This document shows, piece by piece, positions 36,158-44,564 of a DNA stretch of 64,000 nucleotides (the first letter of the stretch is position 1; the number at the start of each line of letters is the position of its first letter). The position numbers and the translations under genes were made by a program. Below the pieces are notes generated by a model. That model was not told the DNA's origin. It saw nothing but the letters and a program-made list of their open reading frames with translations, and made no database searches. The stretch is from CAVTHW01 sp963734625 (lineage in GTDB: Bacteria > Acidobacteriota > Terriglobia > Bryobacterales > Bryobacteraceae), in assembly GCA_963734625.1 (NCBI GenBank), contig CAVTHW010000003.1, positions 620,001 to 684,000 of the forward strand, given 5' to 3'.

Positions 36158-36748
36158 AGACGTGGCTGGCGGTTCTTTGCCTGTTCGTCGCGCTGCCGTG
36201 CGCGCCCCAGCCGCCGGATTTTCTGACGGCCAATGAGGTAGACCAGGTGCGGGAGGCGCAGGAGCCCAACGCCCGGCTGCATGTCTACCTTCAGTTCGCT
36301 AAGGCTCGGATCGCCATGATCGAGAAATTCGTCGCGCAGGAAAAGCCCGGCCGCGGCACCCTCATCAAGATGACGCTTGACGAGTACGTCAGCATAATTG
36401 AAGCGATCGACACCGTAACCGACGACGCGCTGCTGCGCAAGATGCAGGTCGATAAGGGAATGGCCGAAGTGGCGGCCGCGGAGAAGCAGATGCTGGCCGC
36501 GCTCGAAAAGGTCGCTGCCGGCAAACCCGCGGACCTGGCGATTTACAGGTTCTCCCTGGAGCAGGCGGTCGACTCCACCCGCGATAGCATGGAGCTTTCG
36601 CTGGCGGATTTGAAGACGCGCGCCGAGGAAGTGCAGGCCAAGGCGGACAAGGAAGAGAAGGACAGAGAAGGAAGAAAGGAAGGACGCCGGCGCCGAGCCG
36701 AAGAAGAAGGCGCCGACCTTGCGCCGCCCCGGCGAAGCGAAGAAGTAA
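36154..36748 (+). CDS. Secreted helical protein of unknown function (frameshift near C-terminus)
   Basis: A signal peptide (WLAVLCLFVALPCAPQ) precedes a helical, charged region (LRKMQVDKGMAEVAAAEKQM). Near 36675, in a purine-rich tract (agaaggaagaaaggaagg), the frame appears to slip. The alternative frame gives a Lys/Pro-rich tail (KDAGAEPKKKAPTLRRPGEA) and a stop at 36746-36748, just before the next gene's ribosome site. The unshifted frame instead runs into the deaminase gene with improbable sequence. Length is about 197 residues. It is the last gene of the TPR operon. Confidence 0.62.
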
Positions 36749-36787
36749 GCCTAACCACAAGCGCCGGGGAGTGGCGCTGGAGAGTAC

Positions 36788-37243
36788 ATGCGACAAGTTC
36801 CGAGCTGGGACGAGTATTACCTGAACATCTGCAAGGCCGTGGCCGAGCGGAGCAAGGACCCGAACACGCAGGTCGGTTGTATCATCGCCGGCCGCGCTCA
36901 TGAAATCCGCAGCACCGGCTACAACTCGCCGCCCAGGGGCATTCGCGACGATGTGCCGGAGCGTCTGGAACGTCCCACAAAGTACCTGTGGATGGAGCAC
37001 GCCGAGCGCAACGCCATCTACAACGCGGCCCGCTGCGGCACGCCCCTGGAAGGCTGCACCATCTACATCGAACTGATGCCTTGCATGGATTGCGCCCGGG
37101 CCATCGTGCAGTCCGGAATCCGCGAGGTCGTGGTCTCGCACGAGCGCATGAGCCAGTATTCGAGCGAATACTACGATGAGCATTTCGGCATGGTCGAAGT
37201 GCTCTTTCAAGAGGCCGGAGTGAAAGTCCGGCAGGTGCCGTAG
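36788..37243 (+). CDS. dCMP deaminase family protein
   Basis: The 151-residue product has the zinc-dependent deaminase motifs HAERNAIYNA and PCMDCARAI, plus the N-terminal SWDEYYLNICKAVAERSKDP and the NSPPRG loop common in dCMP deaminases (ComEB-like). It would convert dCMP to dUMP for thymidylate synthesis. A GGAGAG site precedes the ATG. It lies directly after the TPR operon and may be co-transcribed with it. Confidence 0.9.
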   Translation: MRQVPSWDEYYLNICKAVAERSKDPNTQVGCIIAGRAHEIRSTGYNSPPRGIRDDVPERLERPTKYLWMEHAERNAIYNAARCGTPLEGCTIYIELMPCMDCARAIVQSGIREVVVSHERMSQYSSEYYDEHFGMVEVLFQEAGVKVRQVP

Positions 37244-37252
37244 CGCCCCTTA

Positions 37253-38614
37253 CTACAACCGGTTGATCCGCAGCGACACCGCGATCGACGGCCTAAGTTG
37301 GCGCTCGATGTTGGTGGTGGTTCCAAAGACGGCCGCATCCACGGAGACTCGCCGGCTTAGGTCCAGACCGATCCCTCCGCTCGGATGCCAGCGGTCTAGC
37401 GAGTATCGGCCTCCGCCGCGTAACTCGACCCTTCCCAGCCGGCGCTCGAGGCCGCTGTGCGCACTGAAGCCCTGAAATCCCTGGGTCAATTCGGTTACTA
37501 CCAACCAATTTCCAAGATGACAGGCGGCGCTGCCGGTGTAGCTGACAGGCAGTTTCACCCGCAAGCTGGCGGGTCCGGCGGGAAGGCTCTGTTTGACGAA
37601 CTCTCCCCCCTGTTGGCCCTCCGTCACCAGACTCAGCATGGTGTAGCTCTTTCCTGTCAGATCCTTCCAGTCGATTCTGTTAGCCACGCCGTTTGCTCCA
37701 AACCCGAATTCCCAGCGGTCGACCACGGCCGCTACGCCGAAATCGAGCGCATAGCCACGGCCGGAATGCGAAGTCCACTCGTTGACGACCAGAGGAGCGG
37801 TGGCCGGCAGCACCGTAAGCAGACCGCTCGAATCCGTGTTGAATCGAACGTGAATGTCCGGGTTCTCATAACGAAAGCCGAGCAAGTGGTTGTAGTTCGC
37901 CGCGATGTATATCCCTTCCCGATTGGAGCCTGGAGAGCCTCCGCGGCGCGGCCATGCGATACGGGCGCGGTAGCCGCCCGTAATTGCCAGCGCCAGTTGT
38001 CCGGTGGAGGCGTCGTCGATCGTAAAGATGCGGTTGGGTATCGAGACGTTAGTCGCGCTGGCTAGAACGCCGATCAGGTTCGGATCGATGTTCAGCGCCG
38101 TCTTGGCCGACAAATAGGGCCCCGCGCCCACGTAGAAGCCCTGGAAGGAGCCGTCATTGCGGCGCCGAAGCTTGATCGACTTGCCCCAGTTCGGCGATGC
38201 CAGACCCTCGGCGGTAATACTGCTCACGGGCACGAACCCGCGATAAACATTGAGATCGCGGTTCAGTTCTCCATTGACAACATCCCGAACGAACCGGTCG
38301 CGATTCCCTCCCGGATTTCGGCCCACTACGTAATGCAGCGGGTTGGCGGCGTACTCCAGCAAGAGCACCGGGTCAAACCGGTCGTCGTCAGGGTCAAAAC
38401 GGTCGCGATCCTGAAGCAACTGGATGAGGCCCAGCGGAATCAAAATCGAGCTATAGGGCCGCTCCTCCTCCACCATCTTCGTGGCGATGTTCTCGGAGTA
38501 GCCGATTCCCCCCAGCCCAATTTTGCGCGCATCTCCGCTGAAGTTCTGAGCCTGCAATAGGCCGTGACCTGTCAGGAACAGCAGTGTCAGGCAGCCTACA
38601 AAACGAGTTCTCAT
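37253..38614 (-). CDS. Outer-membrane beta-barrel protein of unknown function
   Basis: The 453-residue product has a signal peptide (VGCLTLLFLTGHGLLQAQ). A mature part rich in alternating beta strands follows and ends RPSIAVSLRINRL, with alternating hydrophobic residues typical of a terminal barrel strand. The early segment FSGDARKIGLGGIGYSENIA resembles PorV/FadL-like or TraF-like barrels found in Acidobacteria. It may be a porin or assembly factor; substrate unknown. It stands convergent with the deaminase gene. Confidence 0.7.
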   Translation of the reverse strand: MRTRFVGCLTLLFLTGHGLLQAQNFSGDARKIGLGGIGYSENIATKMVEEERPYSSILIPLGLIQLLQDRDRFDPDDDRFDPVLLLEYAANPLHYVVGRNPGGNRDRFVRDVVNGELNRDLNVYRGFVPVSSITAEGLASPNWGKSIKLRRRNDGSFQGFYVGAGPYLSAKTALNIDPNLIGVLASATNVSIPNRIFTIDDASTGQLALAITGGYRARIAWPRRGGSPGSNREGIYIAANYNHLLGFRYENPDIHVRFNTDSSGLLTVLPATAPLVVNEWTSHSGRGYALDFGVAAVVDRWEFGFGANGVANRIDWKDLTGKSYTMLSLVTEGQQGGEFVKQSLPAGPASLRVKLPVSYTGSAACHLGNWLVVTELTQGFQGFSAHSGLERRLGRVELRGGGRYSLDRWHPSGGIGLDLSRRVSVDAAVFGTTTNIERQLRPSIAVSLRINRL

Positions 38615-38669
38615 GTCGTAGTTCCTTTGTAATAGGTGAAGTTGAGCGGTTCACGACATTATACTTGTT

Positions 38670-39968
38670 TCAACCGGCTCCCGCACTTAGTTTCATCTTC
38701 TCCTGCCGGCGGCCCAGCCACAGACCGTTCACCAACCAGACGATCGAAACCGGAACTGCGGCGAAGCCGATTCCGGATACGCCCAAACCGAGAGCGCCCA
38801 TCCAGGCGTAGGACCACGCGCCGACCTGGTCCCCCGCGCGGTAAACGAAGGTGTCAATGAAACTCTTGGCTTTAAACCGGTCTTCTCGCGAGGTAACGGT
38901 GTAGAGGACCTCGCGGGTGGGCCGCGCCACAGCGAAGTTCCCCGCGCGGCGCAGGACCTGAAAGATCACAATCACCCAGAGGCCGGGCGCCAGTCCCAGC
39001 AGCAGGAATCCGGCGGCGCTGAGGGCGGGCAGCAGCGTCAGCGTGATCGCTACTCCGAGCGCCTTCAGGACGCGCCCCGTCAGCAGGAGTTGGATGGCGA
39101 GCGTCAGGATGTTCACGGCCAGATCGATATTGGCGAAAAGCGCCGTTCGCGCCGCGCGATCCGTGAAGTTCTGTCTGACGATCTCCGCCTGCTGGAAATA
39201 GAGGAATGTCGAGAGCACAGTGAACAACAACATGTAGAGGCTGATGTTCAGCAGGTAGGGCGACTTCACGGCGTGGGAGAGCCCCGAGAGGACGCCTCCG
39301 CCCACCGGGACATCCTGGCCGTGCACGGCGCGACGTTCGCGCAGACCCGCGGAGATCGTCGACAGACGCCGCACACTGAACACCGCCAGCTCCAGTAAGG
39401 CGGCCGAGACCAGCAGGAGCATGGCGCTGCCGGTGTGCCGGACCAGACTCGCTGTCAGGGTCGAGCCGGCGATTCCGCCCAGCGTGCCGCCCGCGGCGAT
39501 GAACCCGAATAGACGGCGGCCCTGGTCGTTGTCGAACACGTCGGCCAGGAAGGCCCAGAACACGGAGACGACGAAGAGATTGAAGATCGCCGACCAGATG
39601 TAGAAGGCGCGGCCTACCCAGATGTTCTGCTCCCCGCTCGTCGCCGACACGAGGAACAGAAACACCACCAGATTGGCCATGAAGAACCGGTAAGTGACCG
39701 CGATGAAGCGAACGGGCGCCAGGCGCGCCACCAGGGCGGCGAACGGCGGATTCAGAACGGTCATCCCTACGAGCGTCCCCGTGAACAGCCAGGGCAGGTT
39801 CTCGACGCCCCCGGCCACCCCCATTTCGTCGCGAATCGGCCGGATGACGTAGTAGGCGGACAGGACCGCGAAAAAATACAGCCAGGACCAGGCGAGCGCC
39901 TTCGCCTCCCCAGGGCGGACCTCTACCATGCGTCCGAGAAGTCGAAACAACAAGCCGCGCATTGGCAA
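38670..39968 (-). CDS. MFS-like carrier, distantly similar to nucleotide (ATP/ADP) transporters
   Basis: The 432-residue membrane protein has 11-12 predicted helices, for example WLFTGTLVGMTVLNPPFAAL and VFWAFLADVFDNDQGRRLFG. The N-terminal YYVIRPIRDEMGV motif and the segment TREVLYTVTSREDRFKAKSF are typical of bacterial proteins annotated as NTP/NDP-exchange-type MFS carriers. Free-living bacteria have these with unknown substrates. The upstream region shows no clear promoter. Confidence 0.75.
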   Translation of the reverse strand: MPMRGLLFRLLGRMVEVRPGEAKALAWSWLYFFAVLSAYYVIRPIRDEMGVAGGVENLPWLFTGTLVGMTVLNPPFAALVARLAPVRFIAVTYRFFMANLVVFLFLVSATSGEQNIWVGRAFYIWSAIFNLFVVSVFWAFLADVFDNDQGRRLFGFIAAGGTLGGIAGSTLTASLVRHTGSAMLLLVSAALLELAVFSVRRLSTISAGLRERRAVHGQDVPVGGGVLSGLSHAVKSPYLLNISLYMLLFTVLSTFLYFQQAEIVRQNFTDRAARTALFANIDLAVNILTLAIQLLLTGRVLKALGVAITLTLLPALSAAGFLLLGLAPGLWVIVIFQVLRRAGNFAVARPTREVLYTVTSREDRFKAKSFIDTFVYRAGDQVGAWSYAWMGALGLGVSGIGFAAVPVSIVWLVNGLWLGRRQEKMKLSAGAG

Positions 39969-39996
39969 TTGCCCTGTTTGAGATGCCCCGCCGACC

Positions 39997-41088
39997 TCAG
40001 GGGACTCTTGGTTGATACAGTGTGTCCCGCTCGACCGGCTCCCGGCCCGCTTCCCGGATCAGCCGCAGCAGCTCGCCGCGCCGCAGGCTGCGGCCGATGG
40101 TAGCGCCCGCATCGTGGAAAACCTTTTCCTCGACCAGCGTACCGTCCATGTCGTCCGCCCCGAAGCGCTGCGCCACCTGGGCGATGCGCGGCGTCATCCC
40201 AACCCAGTAGGCTTTGATGTGGGCGATGTTGTCCAGCAACAGCCTCGGAACTGCGATGTTCTTAAGGTCGTCGACGCCGGTCGGACCCGCCAGGTGCGCC
40301 AGGCGGGTATTGGCCGGGTGGAAAGCGAGCGGAACGAAGGCCATGAACCCGCCGGTTTCGTCCTGTAACGCGCGCAATCTGAGCAGGTGATCGACGCGGT
40401 CCTCTTCCGTCTCGACGTGGCCGTAGAGCATGGTGCAGTTGGAGTGCAAACCAAGCTGATGCGCGGTGCGCGCCACCTCCAGCCACTCGTCTCCGTCGAT
40501 CTTGTGATCGCAGATCTGGCGCCGGACGCGCTCGGCGAAAATCTCAGCGCCGCCGCCGGGGAGCGAATCGACGCCGGAGGACTTCAGCCGCTCCAGCGTC
40601 TCGCGGACGGTGATGCCGGTGCGCCGCGCCAGATAGGCGATCTCCACCATGGTCAGGGCCTTCAGATGCACGCGGGGAAACCGCTGCTTTAACCCGCGGA
40701 ACATTTCGCAATACCAGTCCAGGGTGAGTTCGGGGTGCAGCCCGCCCACCACGTGGAACTCGGTTACGGCCTCGCTCCAGCCAGCGCCGGCAGTCTCCCA
40801 GGCCTGCTCCAGAGACATGGTGTAGGCTCGCGGGTCTTTGACATTCTTGCCGAACGCGCAAAGCTTGCAATTAGCTACACAGACGTCGGTAGGATTGACG
40901 TGACGGTTGACGTTGAAATAGGTGACGTTGCCGTGCCGCCTCTCCCGCACCAGGTTGGCCATGTAGCCCAGCACCAGCAGGTCATGGCTGCGGTAGAGGG
41001 CCACGCCGTCGGCTAAGTCTAGGCGCACGCCTAGCTCGACCTTATCTCGAATGGCGTTGAGGCTGGAGTCTTCCAAGACAGGCTGCAT
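39997..41088 (-). CDS. mqnE: Aminofutalosine synthase MqnE (radical SAM)
   Basis: The 363-residue product carries the radical-SAM cluster motif CVANCKLCAF and MqnE-type sequence around HVVGGLHPELTLDWYCEMF and LPGGGAEIFAERVRR. MqnE forms aminofutalosine from the chorismate-derived product of MqnA, an early step in futalosine-route menaquinone synthesis. The ATG at 41088 is chosen because the frame upstream of it reads nonsense through the mqnP gene. It begins two bases after mqnP ends. Confidence 0.93.
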   Translation of the reverse strand: MQPVLEDSSLNAIRDKVELGVRLDLADGVALYRSHDLLVLGYMANLVRERRHGNVTYFNVNRHVNPTDVCVANCKLCAFGKNVKDPRAYTMSLEQAWETAGAGWSEAVTEFHVVGGLHPELTLDWYCEMFRGLKQRFPRVHLKALTMVEIAYLARRTGITVRETLERLKSSGVDSLPGGGAEIFAERVRRQICDHKIDGDEWLEVARTAHQLGLHSNCTMLYGHVETEEDRVDHLLRLRALQDETGGFMAFVPLAFHPANTRLAHLAGPTGVDDLKNIAVPRLLLDNIAHIKAYWVGMTPRIAQVAQRFGADDMDGTLVEEKVFHDAGATIGRSLRRGELLRLIREAGREPVERDTLYQPRVP

Positions 41089-41090
41089 TA

Positions 41091-41984
41091 TCAGGTTCCC
41101 GATCGCAGGAGGAAAATATCGGCGGCCCAGAACAGGAAGAATAACACGCTGACGTAGCCGTTCATGGTGAAGAAAGCGGCGTTGACCCGGGACAAATCGT
41201 TGGGCTTGACCAGGCTCTGCTCGTAGGTCAGGAGAGCGGCCACCGCGGCAACCCCCGCGATGCTCAAGGCGCCCAGATGCAGGCTGTAGACCAGCGCTGC
41301 CAGCGACAGCACCATGCCGGCGTGGAATAGACGCGAGATGAGCAGCGCCCCCGCAATCCCGAACTTGCGTGGCAGGCTGAACAGGCCCTCGCTCCGGTCG
41401 AATTCGTAGTCCGGGCAGGCGTAAATCACGTCGAAGCCCGCGGTCCAGAGCGTGACGGCGGCGGTCAGCCAGAGGATACGGGGATCGAGCGAGCCGCGTA
41501 TAGCAATCCAGGCGGCCGCCGGGGCGATACCCAGCGCGAAGCCCAGCACCAGGTGGGACATGGTGGTAAACCGCTTGGTGTAGGAGTAGAAGAAAACCAC
41601 GGCCAGGGCCACGGGCGCCAGCCGGAAACACAAGTTGTTCAGCATCCGCGCGGCCAGCAGGAAGACCAGCGCGGCGGCGGCCGTGAAAACCCAGGCGAAA
41701 CCCTTGGAGAGCAAGCCGGCCGGAATATGGCGCGTGCGCGTGCGCGGATTCCGGGCGTCGATTTCGGCGTCCATGATGCGATTAAACGCCATGGCGGCCG
41801 AGCGCGCTCCCACCATGGCCACGACGATCCACAGGAGCTTCGCGCCCAGCCGCGCCGTCGCGAAGCCGTCCTCGCGGATGGCGAGCAGCGCCCCGGTCAG
41901 CGCGAAAGGAAGCGCGAAGACAGAGTGCTCGAAGCGGATCATATCGAGGGTCAGGCGAATTCTTCCGAGCAGCGTTTGCACCAA
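41091..41984 (-). CDS. mqnP: UbiA-family prenyltransferase MqnP
   Basis: The 297-residue protein has about eight membrane helices and the UbiA motif NRIMDAEIDARNPRT; a second acidic motif (DVIYACPDYEFDRSEG) follows. It prenylates the menaquinone precursor in the futalosine pathway; adjacency to mqnE supports this over UbiA. It heads a two-gene operon and is divergent from larB. Confidence 0.9.
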   Translation of the reverse strand: MVQTLLGRIRLTLDMIRFEHSVFALPFALTGALLAIREDGFATARLGAKLLWIVVAMVGARSAAMAFNRIMDAEIDARNPRTRTRHIPAGLLSKGFAWVFTAAAALVFLLAARMLNNLCFRLAPVALAVVFFYSYTKRFTTMSHLVLGFALGIAPAAAWIAIRGSLDPRILWLTAAVTLWTAGFDVIYACPDYEFDRSEGLFSLPRKFGIAGALLISRLFHAGMVLSLAALVYSLHLGALSIAGVAAVAALLTYEQSLVKPNDLSRVNAAFFTMNGYVSVLFFLFWAADIFLLRSGT

Positions 41985-42024
41985 GATCCATTCTAGCGGC
42001 CAGGGCAGGCCCCGCGCGTTCTGT

Positions 42025-42030
42025 TATCCT
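42025..42030 (+). promoter_or_regulatory. -10-like TATCCT before larB
   Basis: TATCCT ends 4 bases before ATG 42035 and 10 before the in-frame ATG 42041. There is no Shine-Dalgarno, consistent with a leaderless start at 42041. Confidence 0.35.
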
Positions 42031-42034
42031 CAAA

Positions 42035-42787
42035 ATGACCATGACCGCCGACCTGCTGCGTCAACTGCTTGAAGAGGTGCGCGGAGGCGGGCTGCCCGTC
42101 GAAAAGGCGCTGCAGCGTCTGCGCCACCTGCCTTTTGAGGACCTCGGCTTTGCCAAAGTGGATCACCATCGCGCTTTGCGCCACGGCATGCCGGAGGTGA
42201 TCTTCGCCAAGGGCAAGACCCCGGCGCAGGTGGTCACCATCGCCGCTCACTTGCTAGAGATGTCGAAGAACCTCCTGATAACCAGAGCGGACCAGAAGAT
42301 GGCCGCCGTGGTCAAGAGAAAATTTCGCAAGGCGGAGTATTTCCCACTGAGCGGAGCCATCCGCGTTTGGGGGGATCGGGCCCTTCGCGGCAAGGGCAAG
42401 ATCGCAGTTGTATGCGCGGGCACAAGCGATATCCCCGTGGCCGAGGAGGCCCGGATCACCGCCGAGGTGATGGGAAACGAAGTCGATGCCATCTATGACG
42501 TCGGCGTGGCGGGCATCCACCGGCTAATGAGCAACCGGGAGCGCCTGACCGAAGCTCGCGTGGTGGTTGCGGTGGCGGGGATGGAGGGCGCGCTGGCGAG
42601 CGTCGTCGGCGGCCTGGTTTCTTGCCCCGTTATCGCGGTGCCGACCAGCATCGGCTACGGCGCCAGTTTCAATGGCCTGGCGGCTCTATTGGCTATGTTG
42701 AACAGTTGCTCCAGCAACGTAACCGTGGTCAACATCGACAACGGTTTCGGCGCCGGCTACGTGGCGAGCCTGATCAACCGGGCATAA
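42035..42787 (+). CDS. larB: Nickel-pincer cofactor biosynthesis protein LarB
   Basis: The 250-residue product matches LarB: the N-terminal helical part contains FEDLGFAKVDHHRALRHGMP and the C-terminal half is PurE-like (AVVCAGTSDIPVAEEARITA, GVAGIHRL, IAVPTSIGYGASFNG). LarB carboxylates and hydrolyses nicotinic acid adenine dinucleotide at the start of nickel-pincer cofactor synthesis, used by lactate racemase and related enzymes. larC and larE are absent from the window. Translation may begin at 42035 or 42041. Confidence 0.93.
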   Translation: MTMTADLLRQLLEEVRGGGLPVEKALQRLRHLPFEDLGFAKVDHHRALRHGMPEVIFAKGKTPAQVVTIAAHLLEMSKNLLITRADQKMAAVVKRKFRKAEYFPLSGAIRVWGDRALRGKGKIAVVCAGTSDIPVAEEARITAEVMGNEVDAIYDVGVAGIHRLMSNRERLTEARVVVAVAGMEGALASVVGGLVSCPVIAVPTSIGYGASFNGLAALLAMLNSCSSNVTVVNIDNGFGAGYVASLINRA

Positions 42788-42789
42788 CT

Positions 42790-42915
42790 GGCTGCTGAAA
42801 AGCCCTTCCAGACGATCGAAGAGGACAAGCTGAAGCTTGCCCCACACGTTCTGCCAAAGACATACGGCCCCTCGTGGGGTAAGCTTCAGCTTGCCAACGG
42901 GCTCCTTCAACAGCC
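42790..42915. repeat. Long nested palindrome (REP/BIME-like element)
   Basis: An outer arm pair at 42790-42805 and 42899-42915 (GGCTGCTGAAAAGCCC against its imperfect complement) surrounds an inner pair at 42826-42845 and 42874-42893, which match over 20 bases with one mismatch. The whole can fold into one long hairpin. It fills the gap between the convergent larB and an unknown gene. Confidence 0.65.
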
Positions 42916-42926
42916 TCCTGAGCGCG

Positions 42927-43313
42927 TCAGGCGGTCCTGGCCGAGGCCATCTCGTTCGCCGTTTCCTGCACGAAGAGATAAAACCCGAAAAGCGGGGCTG
43001 GCTCGCCGCGGCCCCAGCGGTTGATCTTCCACTGCGCCTTCAGGCAACGCACCTCGGGGTGCGCAGCGAGATCGAGCGCTAGCGGATAGGTGCCGCAGTA
43101 AAACTTCTGGGGAAACACGGCCAGAGGTTTCGCCCCCCAGTCGGCGCCGTCGACGGAGCCCCACAGCAGGACGTCGAGGCTCTCCTGCTCGATAATCCTG
43201 GTAACACCAAGAGTCAGCAACAGCGGCTTACCCTGTGACGAGCCGAGCTCGACCGCCGGACTCGTACCTTCCTCTTGAACCACTGCTTCAGGTATGACGA
43301 AAGCGGGTAACAT
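42927..43313 (-). CDS. Conserved-looking protein of unknown function, 128 residues
   Basis: The soluble, beta-rich protein has no signal peptide. Segments such as KPLLLTLGVTRIIEQESLDV and LFGFYLFVQE suggest a beta-sandwich. I cannot name a family. The frame is complete and unbroken and its strand and size fit the gap after larB, with the palindrome between the two stops. Confidence 0.58.
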   Translation of the reverse strand: MLPAFVIPEAVVQEEGTSPAVELGSSQGKPLLLTLGVTRIIEQESLDVLLWGSVDGADWGAKPLAVFPQKFYCGTYPLALDLAAHPEVRCLKAQWKINRWGRGEPAPLFGFYLFVQETANEMASARTA

Positions 43314-43370
43314 GGGCCCTCGCTTTTACCAAGATCCCACACTTTAACGCAAACTGGGGACCCCTCCGAG

Positions 43371-43376
43371 TACAAT
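43371..43376 (+). promoter_or_regulatory. -10 box TACAAT, leaderless configuration
   Basis: TACAAT ends eight bases before ATG 43385 with no ribosome site between them. Confidence 0.45.
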
Positions 43377-43384
43377 GAAGCAAG

Positions 43385-44511
43385 ATGCCCCGGAGTCCCG
43401 CGGTTGTCGCCATCCTGCTAGTCGCGCTCGGCGTTCTGTTCGGCTTGCATTACTTCCTCTACCGGTCGACCGTGTACTTCTTCGCGGTCACCGACAAGTG
43501 GCCAAGACGGGGGCTTGCAGCGCTGTTCGTCCTGCTGCCGGCCAGCTTCTTTGCGGGCCTCTTTCTCGCCAGGCGGTTCGAGAACGGCTTGGTCCGAGGA
43601 TTTGTCATGGCCGCCGACCTCTGGCTGGGAGTGGGGCTAGCCTTGATCCTCTTCTTCGCGCTGGCCTGGGTCGCCTGGGGTTTCGCCATGCTTCGAAATC
43701 CCCGGCCCAGCCCGGTCTGGTTCGGATTCGCGGTGGTCCTGCTGGTGAGCGTGTACTCGGCCTACGGCATCTGGAACGCTTACCACCCAAGGGTAGTGAA
43801 CGTCACCGTCCGGTTGAGGCATCCTTCCGCCCGCCTGGCAAGGCGCGAAGCTGGTGCAGATCTCCGATCTTCACCTGGGACTGATTCTCAACTCCGGATT
43901 CCTGCGTGACGTGGTTCGAGAGGTCAACGCGCAGCGCCCGGACGCCGTGCTCATCACCGGCGATTTGTTTGAGGGCGAGGACCGCAGTCTGGACCGGTTC
44001 GTCGGGCCGCTCAATGCGCTCAGCGCTCCTCGGGGCGTTTACTTCGTTACGGGGAATCACGAGACTTACCTGGGCGTGGACCGCGCGCTGGCGGCCCTGG
44101 CCAAGACCAAGGTGCGGGCGCTGAACGACGAGATGGAGACTGTCGAAGGGCTCCAAATCATCGGCATCAGTTACCCGCTGCGCGGCTTCTCGAAGGATAT
44201 TGCCGGTATCATCGGAAGATTGCCGGGATTCGATCGCGACAAGCCCTCCTTGCTCCTCTATCACAGCCCGACCCAGATTGCGGAGGTGAAGTCCGCCGGC
44301 GTCAATCTGCAAGTCTCCGGGACACACCCACCACGGGCAGATGTTCCCGATCACGCTCATCACCCGGCTGATCTACGGCCGCTACGACCACGGCCTGAAC
44401 GTGGATGGCGATTTCGCTGTCTACACCTCCACCGGCACGGGCACCTGGGGCCCGCTGATGCGCACGGGAAACCATCCGGAGATCACGGTCATTCGGCTTG
44501 AGGCGAAGTGA
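43385..44511 (+). CDS. Membrane-anchored metallophosphoesterase (two frameshifts)
   Basis: The N-terminal ~140 residues carry three or four membrane helices (VAILLVALGVLFGLHYFLY onward). A frame change near 43820 leads into WQGAKLVQISDLHLG, the first motif of a calcineurin-like phosphoesterase, then LITGDLFEG and VTGNHETY. A second change near 44325 restores SGHTHHGQMFPITLI and the end WGPLMRTGNHPEITVIRL, stop at 44509-44511. Rejoined length is about 375 residues. The layout matches YaeI/YkuE-type membrane phosphoesterases, which may act on lipid-linked substrates. Confidence 0.85.
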
Positions 44512-44518
44512 GCCGTGG

Positions 44519-44524
44519 TATAAT
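44519..44524 (+). promoter_or_regulatory. -10 box TATAAT of the second Gfo/Idh/MocA gene
   Basis: A perfect TATAAT lies 40 bases upstream of ATG 44565, which has its own G-rich ribosome site; a weak -35 (TTGAGG, 44498-44503) lies 15 bases upstream. Confidence 0.45.
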
Positions 44525-44564
44525 TCTGCCCGCTGTGCAAATCGACCGTGTTATAGGGGGGGCA

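Noticed and set aside
39997..41631. A 544-residue MqnE with a long N-terminal extension
   Set aside because: The extension lies inside the mqnP coding region in another frame; the ATG at 41088 fits MqnE length.
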